Source: Impatiens glandulifera
Taxonomy: Eukaryota; Streptophyta; Magnoliopsida; Ericales; Balsaminaceae
Length of the DNA: 64,000 bases
NCBI RefSeq assembly: GCF_907164915.1
Contig: NC_061867.1
Coordinates: 39,168,338 to 39,232,337 of the forward strand
Reading direction: 5' to 3'
The notes under the pieces were generated by a model that made no database searches, had not been told where the DNA came from, and was given only the letters and a program-made list of their open reading frames with translations. A program made the position numbers and the translations under genes. Below are positions 1 through 11,479 of the stretch, piece by piece; positions within the stretch are counted from its first letter, which is position 1, and every line of letters begins with the position of its first letter.

Positions 1-299
1 GCAGATAAAGAGTTAGAAAATTCGAAATGTAAATAACACAAGACAAAAAGTTTGTTTATGGATGTTCAGAGTCAACTCTCATATGTCACACATTCTTCTT
101 AACCTTGAGAAAGATATTCAGTAGAAGATTTGATTTGAATACAACACTTACACTTACACAAACTTGGTTGGACAACCAGTACTTAGACAATGCTTGTTTC
201 CGAATTCCTATCACACAACACTCTGTTAAACAGAATAACCTCTATTTAACTTACAATATTAAATCTCGTACAGAAATATCAGTGAATGTAATACACCTT
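1..299. other. Left-edge sequence, nothing recognised
   Basis: AT-rich DNA running up to the first CACTA terminus. The only open frame is short and has no recognisable similarity or gene-like context. Confidence 0.5.
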
Positions 300-890
300 C
301 ACTAGTGGAAAATGGGGTATTAGTAAGGGCGAAAATCATTACTGAAAGCCTCAAAAACCGTCATTGATAAAATTCTATAACGGTGAATAAAATCGTTACC
401 ATTCGTTACAAAAACGAGCGTTACTAATACTCTTTTAGTATCAGTAACGACTTTCAAAAATCGTTACTGAAACGTGTCTAACAACATTAACAGTTTTAGC
501 CGAGGTTAAATCGTTGTAGATAAAGCATTAGTAACTGTTTTATTATTTGTCAAATCGTTACTGATATATTACTAGTAACTGTTTTATTATTTGTAAAATC
601 GTTACTGATATATTACTAGTAACGATTTTATTATTTATAAAACCATTACTGATATATTACTAGTAACGATTTTATTATTTGGAAAATCGTTACTGATATA
701 TTACTAGTAACGATTTTTTATTTATAAAACTGTTACTGATATATTATTAGTAACAGTTTTCTTATTGATAGAATCATTACTGATATATTATTAGTAACGG
801 TTTTCTTATTTATAAAACCGTAACTGATATATTACTAGTAACGGTTTTCTTATTTATAAAACCGCTACTAAAAAACATAATCGTTTTTTT
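300..890 (+). mobile_element. CACTA transposon end with subterminal repeat array
   Basis: The sequence starts CACTAGTGGAAAAT, the terminal motif of En/Spm (CACTA) transposons. About 590 bp of subterminal repeats follow, with a period near 44-45 bp. Each unit carries GTAACGGTTT-type motifs (variants GTAACGATTT, GTAACTGTTT) paired with inverted partners such as AAACCGTTAC. The same motif fills both subterminal regions of the larger CACTA element at 59498-64000, so the two belong to related families. No transposase remnant and no convincing opposite terminus follow, so this is a truncated or non-autonomous copy. The bases just before it (CTT, 297-299) would be one half of a 3-bp target duplication that cannot be confirmed. 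Confidence 0.75.
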
Positions 891-1619
891 AATTTTTTTA
901 ATTTTTGAATATTTCATATTTGTACCTATATAAACAATAATATATATTCAATTTTCTAAAACCACAATCATCAATCCAAAAACCACAATCATAATCCAAA
1001 AACCACAATCATCCACAAACCACAATCATAAATCCACAATTCATCAATCCACATAAACCATAAACTAACCAGACTTCAAAAACCACAAAAACCATAATTA
1101 AACTAACTAGAATTCAAGTGGGAGGGGCATCATCTCTAGTGGGAGGGGCAGGGGAACGTGGCGGGCGAGCGTTAACAGGAATTAGGGATAATATGAAGTT
1201 CATCTGCTCCCTCATCTCAGTCATCTCATTTCGCTTAATGATCTAGCAAACTTGTAAACTCTTAGAACTTGAGAGTTTGAGCGCTTGATAGAAAGTTCAC
1301 ACAAATGCTTAAGACTCGTGAAAAGATGTAGTGAAAAAGGTAGGTGCAAATTGTCCTCCAACTTCTTCTTAAATAAATAACTCCTCAACGGATAAATTTT
1401 CTTCAACTGGCACGTGTCTTATTTTGGTTGGATGAGTGCCAGGGTAGTACATCAAAGAATATGTTTTTGATCGTGGATGTACTAGATGAAGATAGTGCGC
1501 CGAATATTCTTCAAGGGATCGTGGTATACTAGGAACGTACATTACATGAATTCTGAATAATTTGGTACGTGACAGTCTTCTATAGGTTTAGCTCAGCTGT
1601 TGTGTAAGACTGCCAATAA
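891..1619. other. Intergenic, short A/C-rich tandem repeat only
   Basis: Between about 955 and 1075 the phrase AAACCACAATCAT is repeated with small variations. A short GC-richer patch at 1115-1180 (GTGGGAGGGGC twice) stands out from the AT-rich surroundings. No coding region is supported; the open frame near 1221-1406 has no recognisable features. Confidence 0.5.
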
Positions 1620-2200
1620 CGGATGCTTGATCAAATACCAAATTTAATCAAGAACCGAAAGTGCTTCATAAAACCAAATTTGATCAAATACTGAATTTAA
1701 TCAAATACCAGAAATGTTTCATAAAACCGAACTTGAGCAAAAACCGAAAGCGCTTCTAAAATACCAAAGATAATGAAAAGCCGGAAGTTCTTCATAAAAC
1801 CGAAGAGGTTAAATACCGGAAGTGCTTCATATAAAACCAAACTGGTTAAAATACCGGAAACGCTTTGTATAAAACCGAACTAGTTAAATATAAAAATGCT
1901 TTGTATAAAATCGAACTAGTTAAATACTGAAAGCACTTTAGCAAAATCTGAGCCGATCAAAATACCAAAAGCACTTCTCCAAAATACCGAAGTTAACATA
2001 AAACCGAAAGTGCTTTTCCAAAATACCGAAGCCGAACATAAAACCGAACACGCTTCTCCAAAATACCGAAGCCGAACAGAAAAACCGAATGCACTTCTCT
2101 AAAACCGAAGCCGAACAGAAAACCGAAGTTGATCAAATAACAAATTTGATCAATTACCGGACTGATTCCCATTTCGGTTTTCTTCACTTTGACCCTATAC
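1620..2200. repeat. Minisatellite, about 30-40 bp units of AAAACCGAA type
   Basis: A run of imperfect tandem units alternates AAAACCGAAC or AAAATACCGAAG phrases with GTGCTTC or GCACTTCTC phrases; a typical unit reads AAAATACCGAAGCCGAACA then a spacer. At least a dozen units can be followed by eye, diverging toward the left. Open frames here follow from the periodicity. The AACCGAACCGG vocabulary resembles the start of the solo LTR at 44214-45397, so it may be part of an old LTR; that link is inference. Confidence 0.7.
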
Positions 2201-2219
2201 ATAATCAATTTAACATAAC

Positions 2220-2620
2220 TCAATCTTATTGATACACTTAAAATTAATAAAAAACTTTAACCTAATAATTTCTCCTTTTTGATTATTTAAGCTAAATTAT
2301 CAAAACCGGTAGAATCATTATAGTAAATGTCCTATATTAATTTAATATAACAATTTCTCACTTTTTGATTATTTAAATTAAATTATCAAAACCCGATAAT
2401 TTTATAACTTTGATTATTATCCTAAGTTAATTAGCGACTTTAATCTAATAATTTCTCTATTTTTGATTGTTTAGAATAAATTATCAAAGTTAGTGATATA
2501 TATCTAGCAATTTCTCCCTTTTTGATTGTTTGTCCTAAAAATAATCAAAACCAGTAATTATTTATATCTTAAACATGTATAAGTCAATTTTTCTCTATTT
2601 TATAATCAAGTCAAGAAATG
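2220..2620. repeat. Degenerate AT-rich repeat, about 110-bp spacing
   Basis: The phrase CTTTTTGATTATTTAA followed by AATTATCAAAACC recurs about four times (near 2275, 2360, 2460 and 2520) with about 80-110 bp between copies. It is non-coding and could be the 3' flank or LTR of the decayed element coded on the minus strand to its right. Confidence 0.5.
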
Positions 2621-2735
2621 CAATTAGTCATGAGCAGAAATTCAATAAAATCATTTTAAGGAGTTCATAATTAAAAGGACAGAAATTTAAGAAGTTTAAG
2701 ATCCCCCATTGTAGTTTTGTCTTCGATGTCCTCCA

Positions 2736-5700
2736 TCAATTTAGTAACAACGTTTCCTTCAATACGACCACCAAAATTTTGTCCACGTCCTCTTCCTCTT
2801 TGAGCTCGAGAGCCACCACATCGGGGAGCAGGATAAGACCTGTTATGAGAAACATTTGACCGATTGAAGAGGACCTACGTCTGGAACGAGAACTGCGAGG
2901 GTGAAGATTCCCTTGGTTCGCCATTTCTTCCAAAGTAATATCATCAGGGTCATCAGCTTCAGCAGATTGTTTGGTAGCCTCAGCATCTGCATTCTCCTCA
3001 TCTGGAAATCTTTTGGCAGCTGCATTAGCCTCTTCTATTCTTTCCACTTCAGCAGCTTTAAGAGATTTATCTATTTCCATCATTTGAGAAGTGAGAAGAT
3101 CAACTGAAGATTTATTCCCGCCATGAAGAGTGAGATTTGTGCCGAAAAGAGATTTCATCCTGGTTAGTTTTTGTCTCATCCTCAAAAGCTCTTGCGTATT
3201 TCCCACAACTTTTATGTTTGTTATCCTATGAGCCACAACTAGCTCATGATGTGCAGCCGATGATGATGCAGACAAGCTCTCTATGCGGTTCAACCTTGAG
3301 CTAAAGGATTGAAAGGCCTCCTGCCACAGAGCTAGAGCCTTCATGACAATTTGGCGGATGTCCACTGTTCTTGGAGACTCCTCTTCGGAATGAGAATGGA
3401 CAAAGAGATGGGAGCCAAAGGGAAAGAACAATGAGGTGCAGGATGAGAACTAACATGAATGGATAACTCTGGTTCTGCGTTCTAGGTTGGAGCTTGAGGA
3501 TGAAGTGCATAAATTATTGCTTGAGGACCGACCTCATCTCTAAGAACCTCATTGATCAGTTTACAACCTGAAATTTCTTTGGAGTTGATAGACATACTGT
3601 GAAGAGAGTTAGTAGGAGTCGGCTTCTTGGACTTTTGAGCTTCAGTCTCCTTCTCCTTAGCCTCCTACTCTTCTAGAAGAGATGATTCAACACCTGTCGG
3701 GGGAGTATTTTCAATTTGAGGAGAAGAAGAGGGAACTTTGTTAGCTGTAGACGATGGTTTTGAACATGCTTCATCTTCCTCATCTTCTTTCTTACTTTCT
3801 TCGGACTTAGAAAGGGTAACACCTATTGACATTTTCTCATCAGAAAATAGCCCCTCTTCCCGCACAGAGTCCCAATGGCGCTCTATCTCTTCCTTAGAAA
3901 AGGAGAACTTCTCTTTAACAGATGGCCGCGAATGATAATCCATGTGAAACATTTGAAAGCTTTGTTCCTCTACAGAAGACTTCTCCTGCTCGATTAAAAA
4001 CTTCTTCGACGTTTCCTCACCTCCCTCGAAGATCTGTTCAGATCTGAAGATAAAGAGAACATTGCCCTGAGGGGGTGGCATTTTGTCAAATAAATCCATT
4101 GGCTAGTCCTCATCATAATTGTTTAAGTCTATACGAAGAGTGGGAGCCCGAGATTCATCTGAACTAGAGGATTCTGTGCCATGCACGAATTTAAAAGTAG
4201 TTGAGAAATACTCCTCTATTAGCCTGCTAAGATGGTTTATTACCTCCGCATCCGTTTTCGCAGTATCAACAAACGGATTGAAATTCTTTTTATAGCTGGT
4301 ATAAAATGGAAAAAGCGCACGGCCTCTCGCATAGGCTACCACAAATTCTCTTCTCTTGAGGGCTTCGTGAACAACTTTTGTTTTGGTCTAGGATAAGATT
4401 ACCTTTTCTAGTTTTAATAGTTCATACCATTTCTCATCTTCAGCAACATTTGGGAGCACTTCACTAAAGCTTGTGCAAAGTCTTGCGCCGAGCCAAATAT
4501 TAAATAGATTGATTTTGACATTGGCAGTAACTTTAACCTCTTCGATTATCAGATTAATGGAGGCTTGAGCTTCAAGAGTGATGTCAAGAGGAGAATCAGG
4601 CGTTGATTCAGCAATGCCTTTCCCCGCCACTACAACTTCAGCAGATTTTGGATCCTCTACAGGTTCCTTGATCACGATTCCTCTGGATCGTCTCATCTGG
4701 ACAAAGGATGAAAAACGTTTTGAGGAAGCACCTGCTGAAGAATCCCCACAGTCACAATGTTTGTGACATCTTCCACTTCCACATCGATAGCAACTGAAGA
4801 GGGCAGAACCTCTTGCTGATTGGAAGGAATATGTATTGACTCTTGAGAAATGGCTACCGCGGCCACCTGTTGCGAACAACTTATAACAAAATTAACATCC
4901 TTAACTGTTGAGGAGATCTCAACCGCAGTTAGAACCTCCTGCTGGATAATAGGAACACCATTAGGTTGGTCGGCTGCTGCGTCCTTTGTCTGAACGTTTG
5001 GAAGAACATCCGACCGATCAATAAAAAGATTATTTGTCATATCGGTTGGAACAACAATGGATATCGTTTAAACCTCTAAATCTGCAGGTTCAAACAGAAT
5101 ATCAATAGGCGCCACAACCTTTGCTTGGACTGATTCTGCTAGAGAATCTTGTAGCGGCGAGGGAGAGGCAACAAACGGAGGAGCAGAGGTATTTACCTCA
5201 AACCGAGTCTTCTTACGAGAGGAGTTGATTTCGTCAACTTCTTTAGGTTTGTTTTTGATAATGTTGTTGAAGCTCACAACTGATTCATCTCTAGAAGATT
5301 TGAGTCTCTTTGCAGATGTCGCGCGACTTAAGGTATTAATATGTTTGGATCCGCCCGCTGATTTACCACCGCTTGACTACTGTCTGGAGGTCTCAGAGTT
5401 AGACTCCTTGTCTTTCTTCGTTTTGGTGATATATCTTCCAACCGAGATGGAAGACAAGACCTTATTGGGATTTATAGGAGTACCGGAACTGGTAGGCACT
5501 CCCATATGCTTCAAAATCCAGCCAATCTGGACTGAAAAGCCCAGACTTCTTTTATTGTGAGGAAGCACCATCTGGAAGAGAATGTTGAACAAAACAGATC
5601 CTCAGTTCATGATTACTCCCCTTGTTATTGCAGCCATCATTTTAAACATGGATTGAGTTATAGCGTCAAATGCTCATCCCCTCGCTTGAAGTGACTTGGC

Positions 5701-6120
5701 GACGAGGTCGCATAGAATACGATATTCACATTTCAGATGCTTCTTCTTCCCGCTGCAGCTGACGGGACCATCAATATCGGAGAAATAGGTTTACATCTCG
5801 GCTAATATATTAGAAGGAAACTCTATAGAAAAGTCTAGGTCCTTTGTCGGAAGCCTTAGAATCTCAACGAACGCGGCTTCTGATAGAATAATATCGGTTT
5901 CTTGCACCTTCACCGAAATATAATCTCCAATGAACTTCGCAGAGTCAAAGAAGGCTCGTACTTCCTCGTCGTAGCTGATAAAAGGACCTCTTAGGAACTT
6001 CCTGAGGCCGGAAGTCTCATGAGATCGGAAAACTGCCTCCATTTCCGATAGCCTAGTGTTATAGATGGATTCGAAGTCCACTTTTATCATGTTGTTAGAG
6101 AAAGAATTTTATTTGGCCAT
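2736..6120 (-). pseudogene. Decayed retroelement-associated coding region
   Basis: Read from 6120 down to 2736, a chain of open segments looks like one protein broken by in-frame stops and at least two frame changes. The first four segments (6090-5791, 5592-5377, 5277-5068, 5040-4693) share one frame. The frame then shifts near 4735 and segments 4879-4388, 4342-4103 and 4099-3665 follow. A third frame holds 3431-2736. The start region (MIKVDFESIYNTRLSEMEAV) and the Ser/Thr/Glu/Val-rich middle resemble uncharacterised large plant proteins that I recall as repetitive and retroelement-linked; no enzymatic domain is visible. The last segment is Glu/Ala-rich and probably coiled coil, then Arg/Ser-rich. 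No LTR or primer site was identified. The true function is unknown. Confidence 0.55.
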
Positions 6121-6914
6121 TGCAAGAAGCTAGAAGAACTAAAAAGATTAAAAAGTTTTTCTAGAGAGAAGGCAGATCAATCGAAGTTTTAGGGTTTTGG
6201 GAAATTTCAAGAATAACGTGAGGCTAAATTTTTGGCATGCACGATAGTTTTAAGGATTGAACGGACGTGTTTCAAACCGCACTTAATGCAAAGGAAGACA
6301 AATCGTCATATTAATGAAGCGTGTTTCTAGACGCTATGATTAAAAAAATAAGGCGCCATTTTAAAAATATATTCCCAAGGGAACTAATCATTATTTACTT
6401 CATTAAACATAAGAATCATATAACAATTATGTTGATATATCATAATAATGAATATCAGCTATAATTTTTAACAATGAAAGACATGTGTCTTCATGTTATT
6501 CAATATTTGGGGATATTTAAAAAAAATAAAAATTTATCTCCAAATATTTCGAAATATAACCTTTTAATGTTTTAGTGGGAAAGGTACAAAGATAGATAAT
6601 GACAAAATAAGACAGCTTTCCAATTTTGGTTCTAAGATGAGACTACTGAAACTCTCATGTAAATAACCGAAATAGATGTGTTCTGTGATCTTATTCTTCT
6701 CCAAGACCCGATGCTGAATCTGCTTCTTTAGCTTAGTAGGACTGAACGCTATTAAGATTTGTTTGGTCTCCCACTGCTATCTATGCTAGCTTGAAAGGTA
6801 TGGCATATCTTGTTTCCTGCTTCACCTCCTTCCCAATACAAGCTTCACAGTCATCCTTGCTCGTAGTTTAGCACGTGTCAGATGACACATGACAATACGG
6901 GGGAATCCAAGGGT
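6121..6914. other. Intergenic, nothing recognised
   Basis: AT-rich sequence with no supported coding region, RNA gene or clear repeat. It may include the 5' leader of the decayed coding region to its left. Confidence 0.4.
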
Positions 6915-9900
6915 ACCTCGAGGTTCGATGCGTTTTAACTTTAGTTTGCATGCCAGACATCTTTTTAAAATGAAACATTATTTTAAAAGATTTTGAAAGT
7001 ACCTAGGAGCTTTTGAAATTAACTATGTAGAAATAATTAATTTTATTCAAATTTTAATAATCTGAGGATTTGTTATAATCAAATGATTGTTTTATTTGAA
7101 ATTCGATTTAAATTAATTAAATACAATTAATTTATAGATTATTTATTTGAAAATAGAGTCGATAAATGATTTTTAGAAAAAACAGTAAATTGTACATGTA
7201 CATGTACTTTATAGAAAAGTTTCTATAAGGGTCCGTTATTTAGTTACGCTTAGGAAAGGGTTTTCACGCTATGTCTTCCGCACCCGTTGAATATGGTTTT
7301 ATTTATAAATTAGAAGCCTGGCTATCAAAAGTTTTATTTATAACAGTTATTTCTTTTAATTGTAGTATGGGGGTCCTAAACAAGGATAAGTTTAGATTAA
7401 GTAAATAATTTTACAAAAATATTTAGAAGCACGTACCTATGATTGCGTTTATATAAGATTGAGTATAAGATTTTAAAAAATATCAGAAAAAGAATCAGAA
7501 TTTAAAAATCAAATTCTAAACGGGGATTTGATCAAAATATTATTTGGAAAATATCCCGAAAATATTTTAAAATCATTTTCTGACCTTTCAGAATTATTTG
7601 AAAATGGACTGGGTTCCAAAATTAAAAAAGTAATTTTGAATTTTAGAAAGTGGAACTAAACATGCCTTAGGACCGTAGTCGTAGGGCATAGGTCTATTTT
7701 TACTAGTCTAGAACTAGATGGGCTCGGTCTGGACCGAGGGTGGTCTAGATCAGGGCTTAGGACACTCGGTCAAGCGAGCAGAGGGTTCGGCTCTAGAGTT
7801 CGGGAGGCTTGGTCTTAAACTCGGTTTGTTTTGTCTTAGGTCTGGGAGTCTCTGTCCCAAATATAGATTTCTCGGTCATGGGTCCTGGGAGGCTTGCTCA
7901 AGAACAACGGTCATAGGTCTCGGTCCTAACTCATGAACACTAGTCCTTGGTCAATTTTCTTGGTCCTTGTTCTCGGTCCTACTTCTTAGTTCTCGGTCCT
8001 ACAGGACTCGGTCCAAGAGGACCGAGTGTTTTTCATTTGGTATGAAGATTGCAAGTTTGTAAGTTTTGATACAAATAACGAAAACACGATTTGTAAGTTA
8101 TAAACAACTCATATGGATATAGGATCATAATCCCCAACCCTAAATCCGATCAATTGAGCTCTACAATGATTAATTTCTAATCTGATTTCTAGGGGAAATT
8201 TTAGGAACTTTTGATTTAGGTCATCTAATGGTCCAACTCTTGTTCCAGCAGCTTTGAAATGATGTTTATAATCGAACACAATCAAAACAAGAACAACAAT
8301 CAAGATTTGTAACAACTTTTAAAACTGAAATTTAAACTCATTTTTTTTAATTTCAGTTGGATAAAACATGATCGGGATGTTTATTTTATGATTTGGAAAT
8401 TATCCTCACATGTTTCCAAACATGTTAGGCAGCTAATTGAATCAAAACTCAAGCTTAAAAGCTCAAGAACATGAAATTCAAAATTTCCAGATTTTCAAAT
8501 CAAATTTGCATTTTTTTGATTTAGGTTGAATTGATGAAATTTCTTTCAACAGAAAGCTTAGAAATCATCTAGGGATTGATTTCAACTAAAGAAAATACAA
8601 AATTGAGCCCTAAATAAGATCAACCCGATCGAACTTGGAAAAATTCAATTTTGAATCATAATTTGAATTACAACTGATCTGAAAGTTTACTAGTGATTGG
8701 AGAACACTCCAATGATGTGTAGGAAGCTTTCCCAAGCCCTAGATCGAAGTTTAGATCGCCGCAACGTTTTTCTTCAAAAGGACAGTCGCCGGAGTTCTTG
8801 GTAGATCTTCAATAAGGCTGTAATATTAGGATTTTGTTCGATGGATTAAAAGAAGAATACATAGAGACTATTTATACCCTAACTAGGTGAATGAAACTTT
8901 AATTTTGCTTCTGAAATTGCTTCTTCTTCGTTCTGTTTTGTCCTTAGCAGCATAGGTCAAGAGTAGGATTTGAATTATTACCTCAGGGGTAATTATGGAA
9001 AGGAAGAGACGTGCTCGTGAGTGAAATCTCGAATAATAAGAACGGAGGATGAAGAAGTTAGAGCTTCTAGAAGGTCGCCGACATCGAGCGCGGGCCTCCT
9101 ACATTCGCGAAGAAGAAGACAAAACGATGTCGTTTTGTTAAAATGAACGCTCCATTGGCGTTCTGTCCATCGCCTGATGCTCCATCTGGTGTTTGGACTA
9201 ACGAGGTTAGCGTCCCTGTTAGCTGATCCTATGCGGACCTGGGCGCACACGTGCTTGGCTACAACCGACATGCGTATCTTCTTTCTGGGCGCTAGATGAA
9301 AATCCAACGTTGATCCCCACTACAAAACCTAAAGTTCAGCTTTAAATGGCTAGAATTCTTGATGCAACGAATTCCTTTATTTTTTACGGCCACACCACAT
9401 TATCTAATTTTATTTTCAATAAAAGAGTTATTTGAAATCGAATTTTAACTATTTTTTTTATTTTTCTTCACCAAATGAATACATAGTAATTGTTTTGACA
9501 ACATAATAAAAGTTATGCTTATTTATTTTATTTTGGGGTATTTTAAGGGTATTTATTTAATTATTTTAAGCCATAAATTATACATAATTTATGTTTAAAA
9601 TCATAATTAAATTTTTTCAACCCTTTTTGGGGTTAATTTTGGATAAAATAAATAAAATATTTTAACCTCAAATTAATTTTAATTTTTTATTTAATTTTTA
9701 TAATTAGGATTTAATTATTACAATAATTAATCATAATTTACTCTTAACCCTTCTTTTTAATTATTTTGAATATAAAAATTCATAATATTATTATAAATTC
9801 ATAATATTATTATAAATTAGGGTATGTCAAATTTTGACATGGTTAAAAAATTAAGACATATCTTATTTATCCTTTCTAGATATTTTGAATAGATGTATTG

Positions 9901-10620
9901 ATTTAGTATTATTTAAAGTTTTTTTATTATAATAAACATGATTTATTTTATAAATATTATTTATATATAGACATGTCTTATTTTTACTTTTATATAGTAA
10001 AGAATCAATCATATTAATTAACGTTAAACATTTTAAATATTAAATTTTTTCTTAATTTGTAAATAAATCATATCTACGTTTAAATATATGTATAAAATAA
10101 ATAGTGTTTATGATACTAATTTTTTTAAACAATCATCAAATAAAGATATTATTTATTTATTAAAGTAATATTTTTTAAAATAATATATATTTTTTAAAAA
10201 TTTCAAAATTAAATATATATATATATATATTAAAAAGTTTAAAATAATATATTACAAAAGTTAAAGTAAACGAAATGAATAGGATAAAAATAATATATGA
10301 AAGTAGCTAAAAATTGTGATATGAAAATAAGAGATAAGAAGTTGTGATATGAGAATAAGAGATAAAGATAAACTTTTAAAGAGTTACATTGTTATTGCAT
10401 GATGAATAACATTTACACTTACTAGTATTTGTAGTAAAGAAAATAGTAGGCAAAATATTACAAGTAATTTAATGTTTACTATTACTTTTTGTATTAAGCC
10501 AAGAATCTCTTGAGAAAAATTTCAAGAGTCTCTAAAGAAAATCCGAGAGTGTTTTGATAGATGAATGATTGATCTTGTCACTTGATCCTTGAGCATAGAT
10601 ACTATTTTAGCCTTTAATAC
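6915..10620 (+). repeat. Dispersed non-coding repeat, copy A
   Basis: This block matches the block at 11480-14520 in the same order. Shared landmarks are a TTTTAAAAGATTTT start, a run of CTCGGTCCTAGG-like phrases (7690-8030), a section on rejecting paths near 8990-9300 ending in AGATGAAAATCCAACGT, an AT-rich tail, and a final stretch at 10300-10620 ending near TTGATCCTTGAGCAT. A partial third copy lies at 42885-45480. No coding capacity is shared, and the open frames at 7718-7936, 8109-8315 and 8993-9307 are not conserved in copy B. The phrase CGCTATGTCTTCCGCACCC near 7269 recurs in copy C. It may be an old LTR or a long non-autonomous element; class not determined. Confidence 0.65.
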
Positions 10621-10839
10621 CTCCCCTCAAACAAAATAGAGTGATACACACTGTGAGTTTACGTTATAAGCAAAATAATTTGAGCCAAGTACTACGGTGA
10701 TAATATTATCCAGTTTATCATTTATAGATATGTATTTTTTGACGAGAGATTTCAAACTTTCGAGTAATGATGTGAGACGAATGAAGGACACATGGTCAAC
10801 ATCAAATTTTAAGTCATAATTATTTTCTTAACTTTTAGA

Positions 10840-11035
10840 GTCGTTAATTATTTTTCTCAATTTTCATAGTCAGTAATTATTTTCTCAATTTTTACCGTTG
10901 GCATCAACTTTAACAATCGACATCGACTTTTATAGTCGACATATCAACTTTTATAGTTGATAATAATTTTATAGTCGACATCAACTTTTATAGTCGGTTA
11001 TAATCTTTGACAATAAAGTTGTGATCAACTTTTTA
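10840..11035. repeat. Short tandem array, ACTTTTATAGTCGACATC unit
   Basis: The phrase CAACTTTTATAGTCGACAT and close variants (TTTTAACAATCGACATC, TTTTATAGTTGATA) recur about eight times at about 20-30 bp spacing. The array lies between repeat copies A and B, directly before a SINE, and is non-coding. Confidence 0.7.
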
Positions 11036-11044
11036 ATTGGATAC

Positions 11045-11195
11045 CCCACCAAGGTAGCCTAATGGTAAGAGTTGGCTTAAAAGACTATAAGGTCACGAGT
11101 TCGATTCCATCTGGAAGCGCTATGAGTTTAAGCGCGGGGTCATAGCTGTGGAGTGTCATGATAGTTCAACTTTTATTACAAAAAAACAATACTTT
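11045..11195 (+). mobile_element. tRNA-derived SINE
   Basis: The head contains an RNA polymerase III A-box-like sequence, TAGCCTAATGGTAAGAGTTGG (near 11054), and a B-box-like sequence, GGTCACGAGTTCGATTCC (11091-11108), in tRNA-like spacing. A tRNA-unrelated body follows (AAGCGCGGGGTCATAGCTGT), then an A-rich end near 11180-11190. It cannot fold as a functional tRNA with a plausible acceptor stem, so it is read as a SINE. A related copy lies at 33715-33850. Confidence 0.7.
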
Positions 11196-11479
11196 TATAG
11201 TTTGACACACGTAGTAAATATGAAATGATGGGAGATATTAGTGAAGTTTCAAAGTTAGATAGTGATGAATGTTAAAATGTTGGGAATTATGAGATTTGAA
11301 GAATGATTGGCGGTGAATTGAACATTTGAACATGATGAGAAAATGATGGTGAAGGGGAAAATATAAGTGTAGAAATGATTCATAGAGAGCATTTTTGTGA
11401 TTTTAAAGAGAAAAAATGTTTAAGAAAAGTGACGTGACGAGAAATATATAATTGTAACCCCAGAAAAACTATTTGTCAG

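Noticed and set aside
1115..1185. GTGGGAGGGGC-rich patch as the tail of a CACTA gene
   Set aside because: Too short and without a matching exon structure; no second terminus could be shown nearby.
1620..2200. CRISPR-like spacing of repeats
   Set aside because: Units are imperfect and contiguous with no unique spacers, and the DNA is a plant nuclear genome.
7718..7936. 72-codon plus-strand open frame
   Set aside because: It lies in the CTCGGTC-phrase section of repeat copy A; not conserved in copies B or C.
8993..9307. 104-codon minus-strand open frame in repeat copy A
   Set aside because: The equivalent segment of copy B is interrupted by stops and does not preserve the protein.
11045..11120. 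Possible tRNA gene
   Set aside because: A- and B-box-like motifs are present, but no closed acceptor stem or plausible anticodon arm can be drawn, and a related copy with the same non-tRNA body exists at 33715.
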